Positions 1 to 7,781 of a stretch of 64,000 nt of DNA are shown here, piece by piece. The DNA comes from Synchiropus splendidus. Lineage: Eukaryota; Chordata; Actinopteri; Syngnathiformes; Callionymidae. The notes beneath the pieces were generated by a model. That model saw nothing but the letters and a program-made list of their open reading frames with translations, searched no databases and was not told where the DNA came from. Position numbers and translations under genes: made by a program. The stretch lies in assembly GCF_027744825.2 (NCBI RefSeq), contig NC_071348.1, positions 21,299,563-21,363,562 of the forward strand, in the 5' to 3' direction. Each line of letters starts with the position of its first letter. The first letter of the stretch is position 1.

Positions 1-141
1 GTGTGTGTGTGCGTGTGTGTGTGTTTTATCTGTAATGCGGTTTGTCTATGTTCTGGCTATGTGCTTTTACACGGCGTCATTTTACTATTGAAGGTGTTTG
101 AGTAACTCTTGCTGCTAAGCGTCATTGTGATTTTACTACTA

Positions 142-1100
142 TGCTTTAACGACGACGGACACTAGAGGTCGCGATTACTATTTCACACTATGCTTTAACG
201 ATGGCGACCACAAGAGGTCGGGATTACTAATTTACACTATGCTTTAACGACGGCGGCCACTAGACGTCGTGATTTTACTAACTGTAATGTGCTTTAACGA
301 CGGCGGCCACTAGAGGTCGTGATTTTACTAATTGTAATGTGCTTTAACGACGGCGGCCGCTAGAGGTCGTGATTTTACTAACTGTAATGTGCTTTAACGA
401 CGTCGGCCGCTAGAGGTCGTGATTTTACTAACTGCAATGTGCTTTAACGACGGCGGCCGCTAGAGGTCGTGATTTTACTAATTGTAATGTGCTTTAACGA
501 CGGCGGCCACTAGAGGTCGTGATTTTACTAACTGTAATGTGCTTTGACGACGGCGGCCAGTAGAGGTCGTGATTTTACTAACTGTAATGTGCTTTAATGA
601 CGGCGGCCACGAGAGGTCGTGATTTTACTAACTGTAATGTGCTTTAACGACGTCGGCCACTAGAGGTCGAGATTTTACTAATTGTAATGTGCTTTATCGA
701 CGGCGGCCACTAGAGGTCGTGATTTTACTAATTGTAATGTGCTTTAACGACGGCGGCCACTAGAGGACGTGATTTTACTAATTGTAATGTGCTTTAACGA
801 CGGCGGCCACTAGAGGTCGTGATTTTACTAACTGTAATGTGCTTTAACGACGGCGGCCGCGAGAGGTGGTGATTTTACTAACTGTTATGTGGTTTAACGA
901 CGGCGACCACTAGAGGTCGTGATTTTACTAATTGTAATGTGCTTTAACGACGGCGGCCTCTAGAGGTCGTGATTTTACTAACTGTAATGTGCTTTAACGA
1001 CGGCGTCCACTAGAGGTCGTGATTTTACTAACTGTAATGTGGTTAAACGACGGCGTCCACTAGAGGTCGTGATTTTACTAATTATAATGTGGTTTAATGA
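142..1100. repeat. 50-bp minisatellite array 1
   Basis: About 19 head-to-tail units of 50 bp, each containing gctttaacgacggcggccac followed by tagaggtcgtgattttacta. Units differ by a few substitutions (actg or attg, ggccac or ggccgc). The first two or three units are more diverged and about 2 bp shorter, resembling the 48-bp form at 6040-6415. Confidence 0.95.
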
Positions 1101-1141
1101 CAGTATACACTAGTGATTTACTATTTGTTTTTACGCTTTAA

Positions 1142-1470
1142 ATGTTGATCCTTAGTAGATCCCTACATTTACACTCTGTTTATATTAATATCATATTAAC
1201 TGCTATCCGAGGTCTTGCTTCTAGATTGTATTTACATTTGTATTGTTGTCGGTATTCTGTTTCAGCTCTCCCCTCTGGGTCTTGGCCTTTGTGGGAGACA
1301 TCGACGCCGGTTTCCTCAGTACCTCTGGATCTACTATCCGGACCGTTCCCTGCTGATGACTCGACGTCGGCATCTGGGCTATCCGCACCTCCACAGCCAC
1401 CGTCGCCGACACCATCAGCACCGCCAGCAACCACAGACAAGCCGCGGACATCGCCCCGGATACCAAAACA
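1142..1470 (+). pseudogene. Duplicated partial exon (copy 1) of the phase-1 gene
   Basis: This block is nearly identical to the start of the large exon at 6912. It keeps the upstream intron sequence and a splice acceptor (ttctgtttcag, ending at 1265). The proline/serine-rich coding start, including SWPLWETST, is readable. Homology stops at about 1467, where the coding sequence is replaced by an A-rich stretch and a (GT)n run. The coiled-coil part and the donor site are missing, so it is a truncated exon copy carried by the cassette. Whether it is ever spliced in cannot be told from sequence. Confidence 0.7.
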
Positions 1471-1663
1471 AAAAGAAAGAAATACTTGTGTGTGTGTGTG
1501 TGTGTGTGTGTGCGCGTACGTGCGTGTGTGTGTGCGTGTGTGTGTGTTTTATCTGTAATGCGGTTTGTCTATGTTCTGGCTATGTGCTTTTACACGGCGT
1601 CATTTTACTATTGAAGGTGTTTGAGTAACTCTTGCTGCTAAGCGTCATTGTGATTTTACTACT

Positions 1664-2830
1664 ATGCTTTAACGACGACGGACACTAGAGGTCGCGATTA
1701 CTATTTCACACTATGCTTTAACGATGGCGACCACAAGAGGTCGGGATTACTAATTTACACTATGCTTTAACGACGGCGGCCACTAGACGTCGTGATTTTA
1801 CTAACTGTAATGTGCTTTAACGACGGCGGCCACTAGAGGTCGTGATTTTACTAATTGTAATGTGCTTTAACGACGGCGGCCGCTAAAGGTCGTGATTTTA
1901 CTAACTGTAATTAGCTTTAACGACGCCGGCCGCTAGAGGTCGTGATTTTACTAACTGCAATGTGCTTTAACGACGGCGGCCACTAGAGGTCGTGATTTTA
2001 CTAATTGTAATGTGCTTTAACGACAGCGGCCGCTAGAGGTCGTGATTTTACTAACTGTAATGTGGTTTAATGACGGCGTCCAATAGAGGTCGTGATTTTA
2101 CTAACTGTAATGTGGTTTAACGACGGCGGCCGCTAGAGGTCGTGATTTTACTAACTGCAATGTGCTTTAACGACGGCGGCCACTAGAGGTCGTGATTTTA
2201 CTAATTGTAATGTGCTTTAACGACGGCGGCCACTAGAGGTCGTGATTTTACCAATTGAAATGTGGTTTAACGACGGCGTCCACTAGAGGTCGTGATTTTA
2301 CTAATTGTAATGTGCTTTAACGACGGCGGCCACTAGAGGTCGTGATTTTACTAACTGTAATGTGCTTTAACGACGGCGGCCACTAGAGGTCGTGATTTTA
2401 CTAACTGTAATGTGGTTTAACGACGGCGGCCACTAGAGGTCGTGATTTTACTAACTGTAATGTGCTTTAACGACGGCGGCCACTAGAGGTCGTGATTTTA
2501 CTAACTGTAATGTGCTTTAACGACGGCGGCCACTAGAGGTCGTGATTTTACTAACTGTAATGTGCTTTAACGACGGCGGCCACTAGAGGTCGTGATTTTA
2601 CTAACTGTAATGTGGTTTAACGACGGCGGCCACTAGAGGTCGTGATTTTACTAACTGTAATGTGCTTTAACGACGGCGGCCACTAGAGGTCGTGATTTTA
2701 CTAACTGTAATGTGCTTTAACGACGGCGGCCACTAGAGGTCGTGATTTTACTAACTGTAATGTGGTTTAACGACGGCGGCCACTAGAGGTCGTGATTTTA
2801 CTTATTGTAAAGTGGTTTAATGAGAGTATA
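1664..2830. repeat. 50-bp minisatellite array 2
   Basis: About 23 units of the same 50-bp repeat as array 1. The distal third (about 2320-2810) is more uniform than the proximal part, including several neighbouring units that are identical or nearly so. That is what recent local expansion would look like. Confidence 0.95.
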
Positions 2831-2864
2831 CACTAGTGATTTACTATTTGTTTTTACGCTTTAA

Positions 2865-3193
2865 ATGTTGATCCTTAGTAGATCCCTAAATTTACACTCT
2901 GTTTATATTAATATCATATTAACTGCTATCCGAGGTCTTGCTTCTAGATTGTATTTACATTTGTGTTTTTGTCGGTATTCTGTTTCAGCTCTCCCCTCTG
3001 GGTCTTGGCCTTTGTGGGAGACATCGACGCCGGTTTCCTCAGTACCTCTGGATCTACTATCCGGACCGTTCCCTGCTGAAGACTCGACGTCGGCATCTGG
3101 GCTATCCGCACCTCCACAGCCAGCGTCGCCGACACCATCAGCACCGCCAGCAACCACAGACAAGCCGCGGACATCGCCCCGGATACCAAAACA
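2865..3193 (+). pseudogene. Duplicated partial exon (copy 2) of the phase-1 gene
   Basis: Same truncated exon as at 1142-1470, with the splice acceptor preserved (tttcag ending at 2988) and the reading frame open for about 70 codons after it. It differs from copy 1 by scattered substitutions, for example GPFPAE here and GPFPAD in copy 1. Both end at the same breakpoint after the SPRIP codons, so the truncation came before the cassette duplication. Confidence 0.7.
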
Positions 3194-3197
3194 AAAA

Positions 3198-3605
3198 GAA
3201 AGAAATACTTTTAGTTTTCAGCATTAGTCAATGTTTGAACTGTTTCTGCATTGTAGGCTAAATAATCAAAACACGTTAGTAGCTACAATATTATTTCGGG
3301 TTTAAACATTTTTGAAGTTATTTAACATCTTATGAAGAAGTTTTTCATTCTTGAAATATTTCTTAAAGATAAAACAGTAGAAAGAAAACACTTTTTAGTC
3401 TTCACTAATAGTTCAAACGACACAGCTACCCAACTCATGCACCATTTTTTCAAAATGCGTTTAAACAGATAATTTGTACTTGTTTGAGAAATACTTTTAG
3501 TTTTCAGAATAGAACAAAAGAAAGAAATACTTTTAGTTTTCAGAAAACAAGGTTGAGTGAACAATGATGAAACAAAAAAGAAAGAAATACTTTAGTTTTC
3601 AGCAT
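3198..3605. repeat. Dispersed gaaagaaatacttttagttttcag units
   Basis: A ~24-bp A/T-rich motif, gaaagaaatacttttagttt plus tcag, recurs at about 3198, 3487, 3522 and 3580 with unrelated A/T-rich sequence between. Two occurrences are followed by the same phrase around 'acacagctac'. No reading frame of interest is present. Confidence 0.6.
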
Positions 3606-4075
3606 TAGTTCAAATGACACAGCTATTCAACTCACATGAGTTTCTGTTGAATCAGTCTATTTAATTTTACACCCTGTGTGAGTTTGAAACGATGCATTTT
3701 TAGAGTCTGTGATAACCAGTTAATTTGCTGCGGAGACGCGAGTTCTTTCCTGGACGGTTGAATCTTCAAAAGAGACAGTCTGAAGGCGGACCTCATTGTC
3801 TTCAGACAACATTGTTTAGGCTGTAGGAAATACACTTCTGTACCTTCCACGTGTTCGTTTTCTCGTGAGAATGACAACCAAAAACACCCCAACTTAAAAT
3901 CCAAAAGAATTTACACCCTGACAGAGGCGTCTAATTACCCTAACAGAGCTCTGGGCCCGCAACTACACCTGGCTTTGCCTCAGCTCCGATGGTGTAGAGT
4001 GACAAAGACTATCTCAGGCCCTGACCCCTTTTATTACACATTTCAGTTCATTTTGGGCGTGTAGTCTCCACTGAT
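3606..4075. other. No gene recognised
   Basis: A 90-codon minus-strand frame (3632-3904) lies here, but it resembles no family I recognise and has no conserved motif. I see no other structure in this stretch. Confidence 0.4.
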
Positions 4076-4455
4076 TGATCCTGGTCTTCTTACGGTCCAG
4101 GTCGTCATGGGTCAAATTCCAGATCTTGTGCCGTCTCCACCACATCTGGAAACACCTTTAGAATATTCATACATCTGTCTTTAATTGGCGACAATGGCAG
4201 AGCGGATGACCCAAGCCATTCTTTTTTTGGCATCCTGCTTCTGTCACCATGTCCGTTCTCCATCTGATTATTTGTTTTACGTCGCCGCGGTTCATACCTC
4301 TGAGCTACCTAGCAGACATTGATCCTGGTCTACTTATGGTCCAGGTCGTCATGGGTCAAATTCCAGATCTTGTGCTGTCTCCACCACATCTGGAAACACC
4401 TTTAGAATATTTATACATCTGTCTTTAATTGGCGACAATGGCAGAGTGGGTGACC
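4076..4455. repeat. 135-bp direct duplication (4076-4210 and 4319-4453)
   Basis: The phrase beginning tgatcctggtct and running through to ggcgacaatggcagagnggntgaccc occurs twice, 243 bp apart, with only a few differences. The second copy runs straight into the first predicted exon of the phase-1 gene at 4446. The first copy runs into a short frame (4206-4322) that starts with a hydrophobic stretch. Confidence 0.85.
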
Positions 4456-5164
4456 CGATCCAAATCAACAAAGACGTCACCGAGGACCTACCCACACGGA
4501 CGGAGTATTTAGGTGACCCGATTCAGACCACATTTTACATCAGTTCCGGGGTAACCTTCGCTGTTGACCAGACCTTCCAGAACTTCATCCTCCTTTCCAA
4601 AAGGACTCCAGACTACCCATGGATGCCTCTTCCTCTGCACGTCGTAGGTGAATATTTATCTGTTTATCTATCCATCTATCTATATCTATACAGTATACAT
4701 ATAAGTATATACATATATGTGTATCTATGTATTTACATTTACATATATAAGTATAATAAAAACGTTACGCCATGTTTATCACGTACCATGTCTCTTTTCA
4801 TTGACAGACGTCGTCACTCATCTGTGTGACGTTCATTTAACGCAGAGTGATACTGGTAAAAATATTGAATTATTTTATAATTCGTTGTTAATATCTCTAT
4901 TATGTGTTACAACAGCCGCACTTCTATTTTTCAGATATTATCGCCTCCGCGAATAACTTCCCGGAGACGCTGATCGGCGCTGAGGAGCTTGAGCGGTTAA
5001 TGCGTGTAACTTTTGAAGACGGAGATGCCCGTGCGGATCTGTCGGCTGTGAATCCGAGAGCGAGTCTTCAAGACAGCGGCACCGAGGCTCAGAACACGCC
5101 GTGTATTATAATCATCGACAGCGAGGACGAGTTCATCCGGGGCCGAGTACAGGAAATCGACTGA
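4446..5164 (+). CDS. Predicted three-exon gene, phase-1 introns, SIM-like C-terminus (function unknown)
   Basis: Three consecutive blocks join in frame. The first runs from about 4446 to 4647 (donor GTGAAT at 4648), the second is 4808-4855 (acceptor TTGACAG, donor GTAAAA at 4856), and the third is 4935-5164 (acceptor TTTTTCAG, stop TGA at 5162). Both introns are phase 1, and each downstream exon opens with an Asp codon completed across the junction. The last exon is acidic and contains TPCIIIIDSEDEF, a hydrophobic core followed by acidic residues as in SUMO-interacting motifs. The 5' end is unresolved: the ATG at 4438 is in another frame, so an upstream exon or another start is needed. I do not recognise the family. 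The splice model is inferred from phase and signals only. Confidence 0.5.
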
Positions 5165-5269
5165 AGGGGAGTAACCAGTCATTGGTGAGAAGGAGACAGC
5201 GATTGTAATCATAATTACGATAACTAGGTAAAGAACAGCGGTATTTATTAAGTGTATATACATGCGTAT

Positions 5270-5274
5270 GTGTG

Positions 5275-5315
<41 letters not shown>
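5270..5315. repeat. (GT)n microsatellite
   Basis: A run of GT dinucleotides with two interruptions lies immediately upstream of the predicted exon at 5326. Confidence 0.95.
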
Positions 5316-5317
<2 letters not shown>

Positions 5318-5325
5318 ATGAAAAG

Positions 5326-5421
5326 ATCACCCGGAACCCGGAAATCAGACACGACCGGGAAGTCATCCGGACCCTGTGGATGCTGATCATTCATTGGACG
5401 GGTCGCTCCAACTGTTCGACG
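5326..5421 (+). CDS. Predicted internal exon, phase 1-1
   Basis: The 96-nt block lies between an AG ending at 5325 and a donor GTGAGA at 5422. Read in phase 1 it is open throughout, begins with Asp and codes a hydrophilic Pro/Asp-rich segment ending LDGSLQLFD. Its length is a multiple of three, so it can be skipped or included without changing frame. The weak point is its acceptor, which follows a (GT)n tract rather than a pyrimidine tract. Confidence 0.35.
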
Positions 5422-5526
5422 GTGAGAGCAAAACAAAAAAAGTATTTTAACCACATTCTGTTGATGAGTTTTATATTTAACTACCTATGTTTTTGTTTTA
5501 TTCAACACCTGTGCGTATGAAAACAG

Positions 5527-5627
5527 ACAGCCAGTCAGAGGTCGAAGGAGTAGGGCGCCCGCTCGTGGATTCTTTCACTCACCAGACGCCTCAGCTGATA
5601 GGAGGCGGGAAAAAACATTTGGAGTGA
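5527..5627 (+). CDS. Predicted alternative terminal exon
   Basis: The acceptor aaaacag ends at 5526. In phase 1 the following 33 codons are open, start DSQSEVEGVG, end GGGKKHLE and stop at TGA 5625-5627. The exon would fit after the one at 5326 or any other exon ending in phase 1. No function can be assigned. Confidence 0.35.
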
Positions 5628-5680
5628 TAGTTTACGTTTCACTGCTGTATTTATTTATTTATTTTTTCACATGAAAACAG

Positions 5681-5743
5681 ATACAAAGGCAACGGGCACG
5701 CCACACCTTCTGCCTGTCGCTTCAACGCCACCACCACCGTTTG
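5681..5743 (+). CDS. Predicted internal exon, phase 1-1, of the coiled-coil isoform
   Basis: The acceptor sits at the end of a T-rich tract (ttatttttt..aaaacag, AG at 5679-5680) and the donor GTAAGA starts at 5744. The 63-nt exon is open in phase 1, begins with Asp and ends in a short proline run. It leaves a single G that combines with CT from the exon at 6912 to give an in-frame codon. Strong signals and matching phases on both sides make this one of the better supported exons of the cluster. Confidence 0.5.
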
Positions 5744-5819
5744 GTAAGATGTAAATCTCCAATTTTTTTTCAACACATCTCTACCGTTCAGTATCAGCTG
5801 AATGGCTGTATGTTCGCTA

Positions 5820-5820
5820 T

Positions 5821-5854
<34 letters not shown>

Positions 5855-5876
5855 TGTGTGTGTGTGTGTGTGTGTG
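5820..5876. repeat. (GT)n microsatellite
   Basis: This GT run starts the third, more diverged version of the cassette seen at 1-3200. It is followed by the same spacer and then by the 48-bp minisatellite. Confidence 0.95.
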
Positions 5877-6039
5877 GTTTAATGATGTGTCTGCAATTCG
5901 TTGTGTTAGAGCATCAAGGTGCCTGTTATCTGTAATGTGGTTTATCTATGTTCCGGCTTTATGCTTTTAGATAGCGTAATTTTATTATTGAAGGTGTTTG
6001 GGTAACTGTTACTGCTAAACAACATTGTGATTTTCCTCC

Positions 6040-6415
6040 TATGCTTTAACGGCGCCGGCCACTAGAGGTCGCGATTACTATTTACGCTATGCTTTAACGA
6101 CGATGACCACTAGAGGTCACGATTACTATTTGCACTATGCTTTAACGTCACTTGTCGCTAGAGGTCGCAATTACTATTAACACTATGCTTTAATGACTGC
6201 GGCCACTAGAGGTCGTGATTACTATTTACACTATGCTTTAACGACGTTGACCACTAGAGGTCATGATTACTATTTGCACTATGCTTTAACGTCACCGGTC
6301 GCTAGAGGTCGCAATTACTATTAATACTATGCTTTAACGACGGCGGTCACTAGAGGTCGCGATTGCTATTTACACTGTGCTTTAACGATGATGACCACTA
6401 GAGGTAATTGTAATG
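6040..6415. repeat. 48-bp minisatellite (third array), trimeric pattern
   Basis: About eight units related to the 50-bp repeat but 48 bp long, starting with atgctttaacg. Unit types recur in sequence (a gacgatgacc/gacgttgacc type, then a gtcacttg/gtcaccgg type, then a gactgcggcc/gacggcggtc type), giving a three-unit higher-order period. The array lies in the predicted intron upstream of the exon at 6912, the same position relative to the exon as arrays 1 and 2. Confidence 0.85.
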
Positions 6416-6424
6416 TGCTTTAAT

Positions 6425-6453
6425 ACATATACACTATGTATTATACTATATAC

Positions 6454-6524
<71 letters not shown>

Positions 6525-6525
6525 T
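6425..6525. repeat. (TA)n microsatellite
   Basis: An AT-only dinucleotide run within the predicted intron. No coding potential is seen between it and the exon at 6912. Confidence 0.95.
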
Positions 6526-6911
6526 TCTTATACACTAATGATTCGTGATTTGCTATTTGTTTTTATGCTTTAAATGACGGTCCTGAGTAGGTCCATACAT
6601 TGAGTTTTTTATTTATTTATTTTTAACGCTCTTTAGGATATGCTTCTGTTGTGATGATGGTTTTGTCCATGAGTATTGATATGTATGCTACACGTGTTGT
6701 TGTTTTATTATAGCCATCGCTAGAAAACAACACAGCTCAACACCGGTTATATGATTACGTAATTTTGTTTTTCCGCAGGTCGTATTTTTTCATATTGTAC
6801 TAGGGTTATTTTCATACTACTCTGTTTATATTAATATCATATTAACTGCTATCCGAGGTCTTGCTTCTAGATTGTATTTACATTTGTATTGTTGTCAAAA
6901 TTCTGTTTCAG

Positions 6912-7563
6912 CTCTCCCTCCTGGGTCTTGGCCTTTGTGGGAGACATCGACGCTGGATTCCGCAGTACCTCTGGATCTACTATCCGGATCGTTCCCTACT
7001 GAAGACTCGACGTCGGCATCTGGGCAATCCGCACCTCCACAGCCACCGTCGCCGCCACCATCAGCACCGCCAGCAACCACAGACAACCCGCGGATAGCAC
7101 CCCGGACACCAACGTCGACTTGCGCCGCATCACCCCCTGACCAAACCCTGCCTCTACCCCCTGCCCCCGAGCGCTCTGTCACAGCTACCCAAGACAGACC
7201 CCACGCTCCAGTGTCGCCGACCCTATTAACGTTCCATGATGCAACGGCTGTAAAACAACAGCTTGAATTCAGAGTACGTACGCTTGAACGTCGTCTTCAT
7301 CAGAGTGAAATACAGAGTCGTCGTCTAGCACGCCAAGCGCGTCAAGCACGTAAATACCGCCGTTCGGCGAGAAATATACGTGAAGGTAAGATTAACAACC
7401 ATTTCAACGAGTAATCAGCAGGGATGCATATGTCTTAAATATTATGATAATCGTTACAGAACTCATCTTTAAGGACGTCACGAATAAAGCGCTGGTGTCT
7501 GAAGTTCTGAGACTCCTAAAACAACAAGGACCTGGTGGTAACAGACGTCGTGGACTGATCTGA
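6912..7563 (+). CDS. Predicted last two exons of a coiled-coil gene (6912-7385, 7460-7563)
   Basis: The acceptor ttctgtttcag ends at 6911, and a 474-nt exon runs to 7385 with donor GTAAGA. A 74-bp intron ends in tcgttacag at 7459, and the last exon stops at TGA 7561-7563. Phases match: the G left at 7385 plus AA at 7460 makes Glu. The first ~90 residues are low-complexity Pro/Ser/Thr. The rest is a basic, heptad-like segment (FRVRTLERRLHQSEIQSRR) followed by IREELIF and a short LVSEVLRLLKQQ helix. This layout resembles the coiled coil after the DNA-binding part of THAP-type proteins, but no THAP domain is visible, so I assign no function. The gene ends about 220 bp before PolB on the same strand. 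Confidence 0.6.
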
Positions 7564-7618
7564 CTGAAGTTCGACCCCAGTAAGGTCCATTTGGATCCTC
7601 ATTATTTAAAAGCAGTGC

Positions 7619-7712
7619 TGGGTGATTACGGTTTGAGGTTGCTCTTGCACTGCGGGTGATTGTGTTTTGAGGTCGCTGTTGCATCGCGGGTGATTGTGTT
7701 TTGAGACTGTTG
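7619..7712. repeat. ~34-bp tandem repeat, three units
   Basis: Three units starting gggtgattacggtttgag / gggtgattgtgttttgag lie head to tail between the end of the coiled-coil gene and the start of PolB. A (TTATTG)-rich stretch follows at 7733-7778. Confidence 0.85.
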
Positions 7713-7781
7713 TTTTGTTTATTAAATGTTTTTTAATTATTATTTTATTGTTATTGTTATTGTTATTATTGTTATTACGCT

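Larger units (their letters stand above)
1..1525. repeat. Tandem cassette copy 1: (GT)n, 50-bp minisatellite, partial exon
   Basis: The first copy of a composite cassette enters the window at its (GT)n run. It continues through a spacer ending near 140, a 50-bp minisatellite (142-1100) and an exon-like block (1142-1470), and ends in a second (GT)n run (1489-1546). The same order is repeated from 1525. Matching points are 1523 bp apart at the left edge and 1723 bp apart at the exon block, so the second copy is 200 bp longer, exactly four minisatellite units. Confidence 0.9.
1525..3200. repeat. Tandem cassette copy 2
   Basis: Second copy of the cassette described at 1-1525, with the same spacer, minisatellite and exon block. 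It ends not in (GT)n but in a block built on gaaagaaatacttttagtt. Its array is four 50-bp units longer than copy 1. Confidence 0.9.

Noticed and set aside
1180..1466. Minus-strand frames opposite the Pro-rich exon
   Set aside because: Mirror frames produced by the biased composition of the exon; the plus strand has splice signals and matching phases.
142..2830. Minisatellite arrays as a CRISPR array
   Set aside because: Units are contiguous 50-bp repeats without unique spacers, and the window is eukaryotic.
3632..3904. 90-codon minus-strand frame
   Set aside because: No recognisable motif, composition like its surroundings, no conserved copy elsewhere in the window.
4206..4322. Short frame starting with a hydrophobic, signal-peptide-like stretch
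   Set aside because: 38 codons only, no convincing donor site before its stop, and no match to a known secreted protein; mentioned only as a possible alternative first exon.
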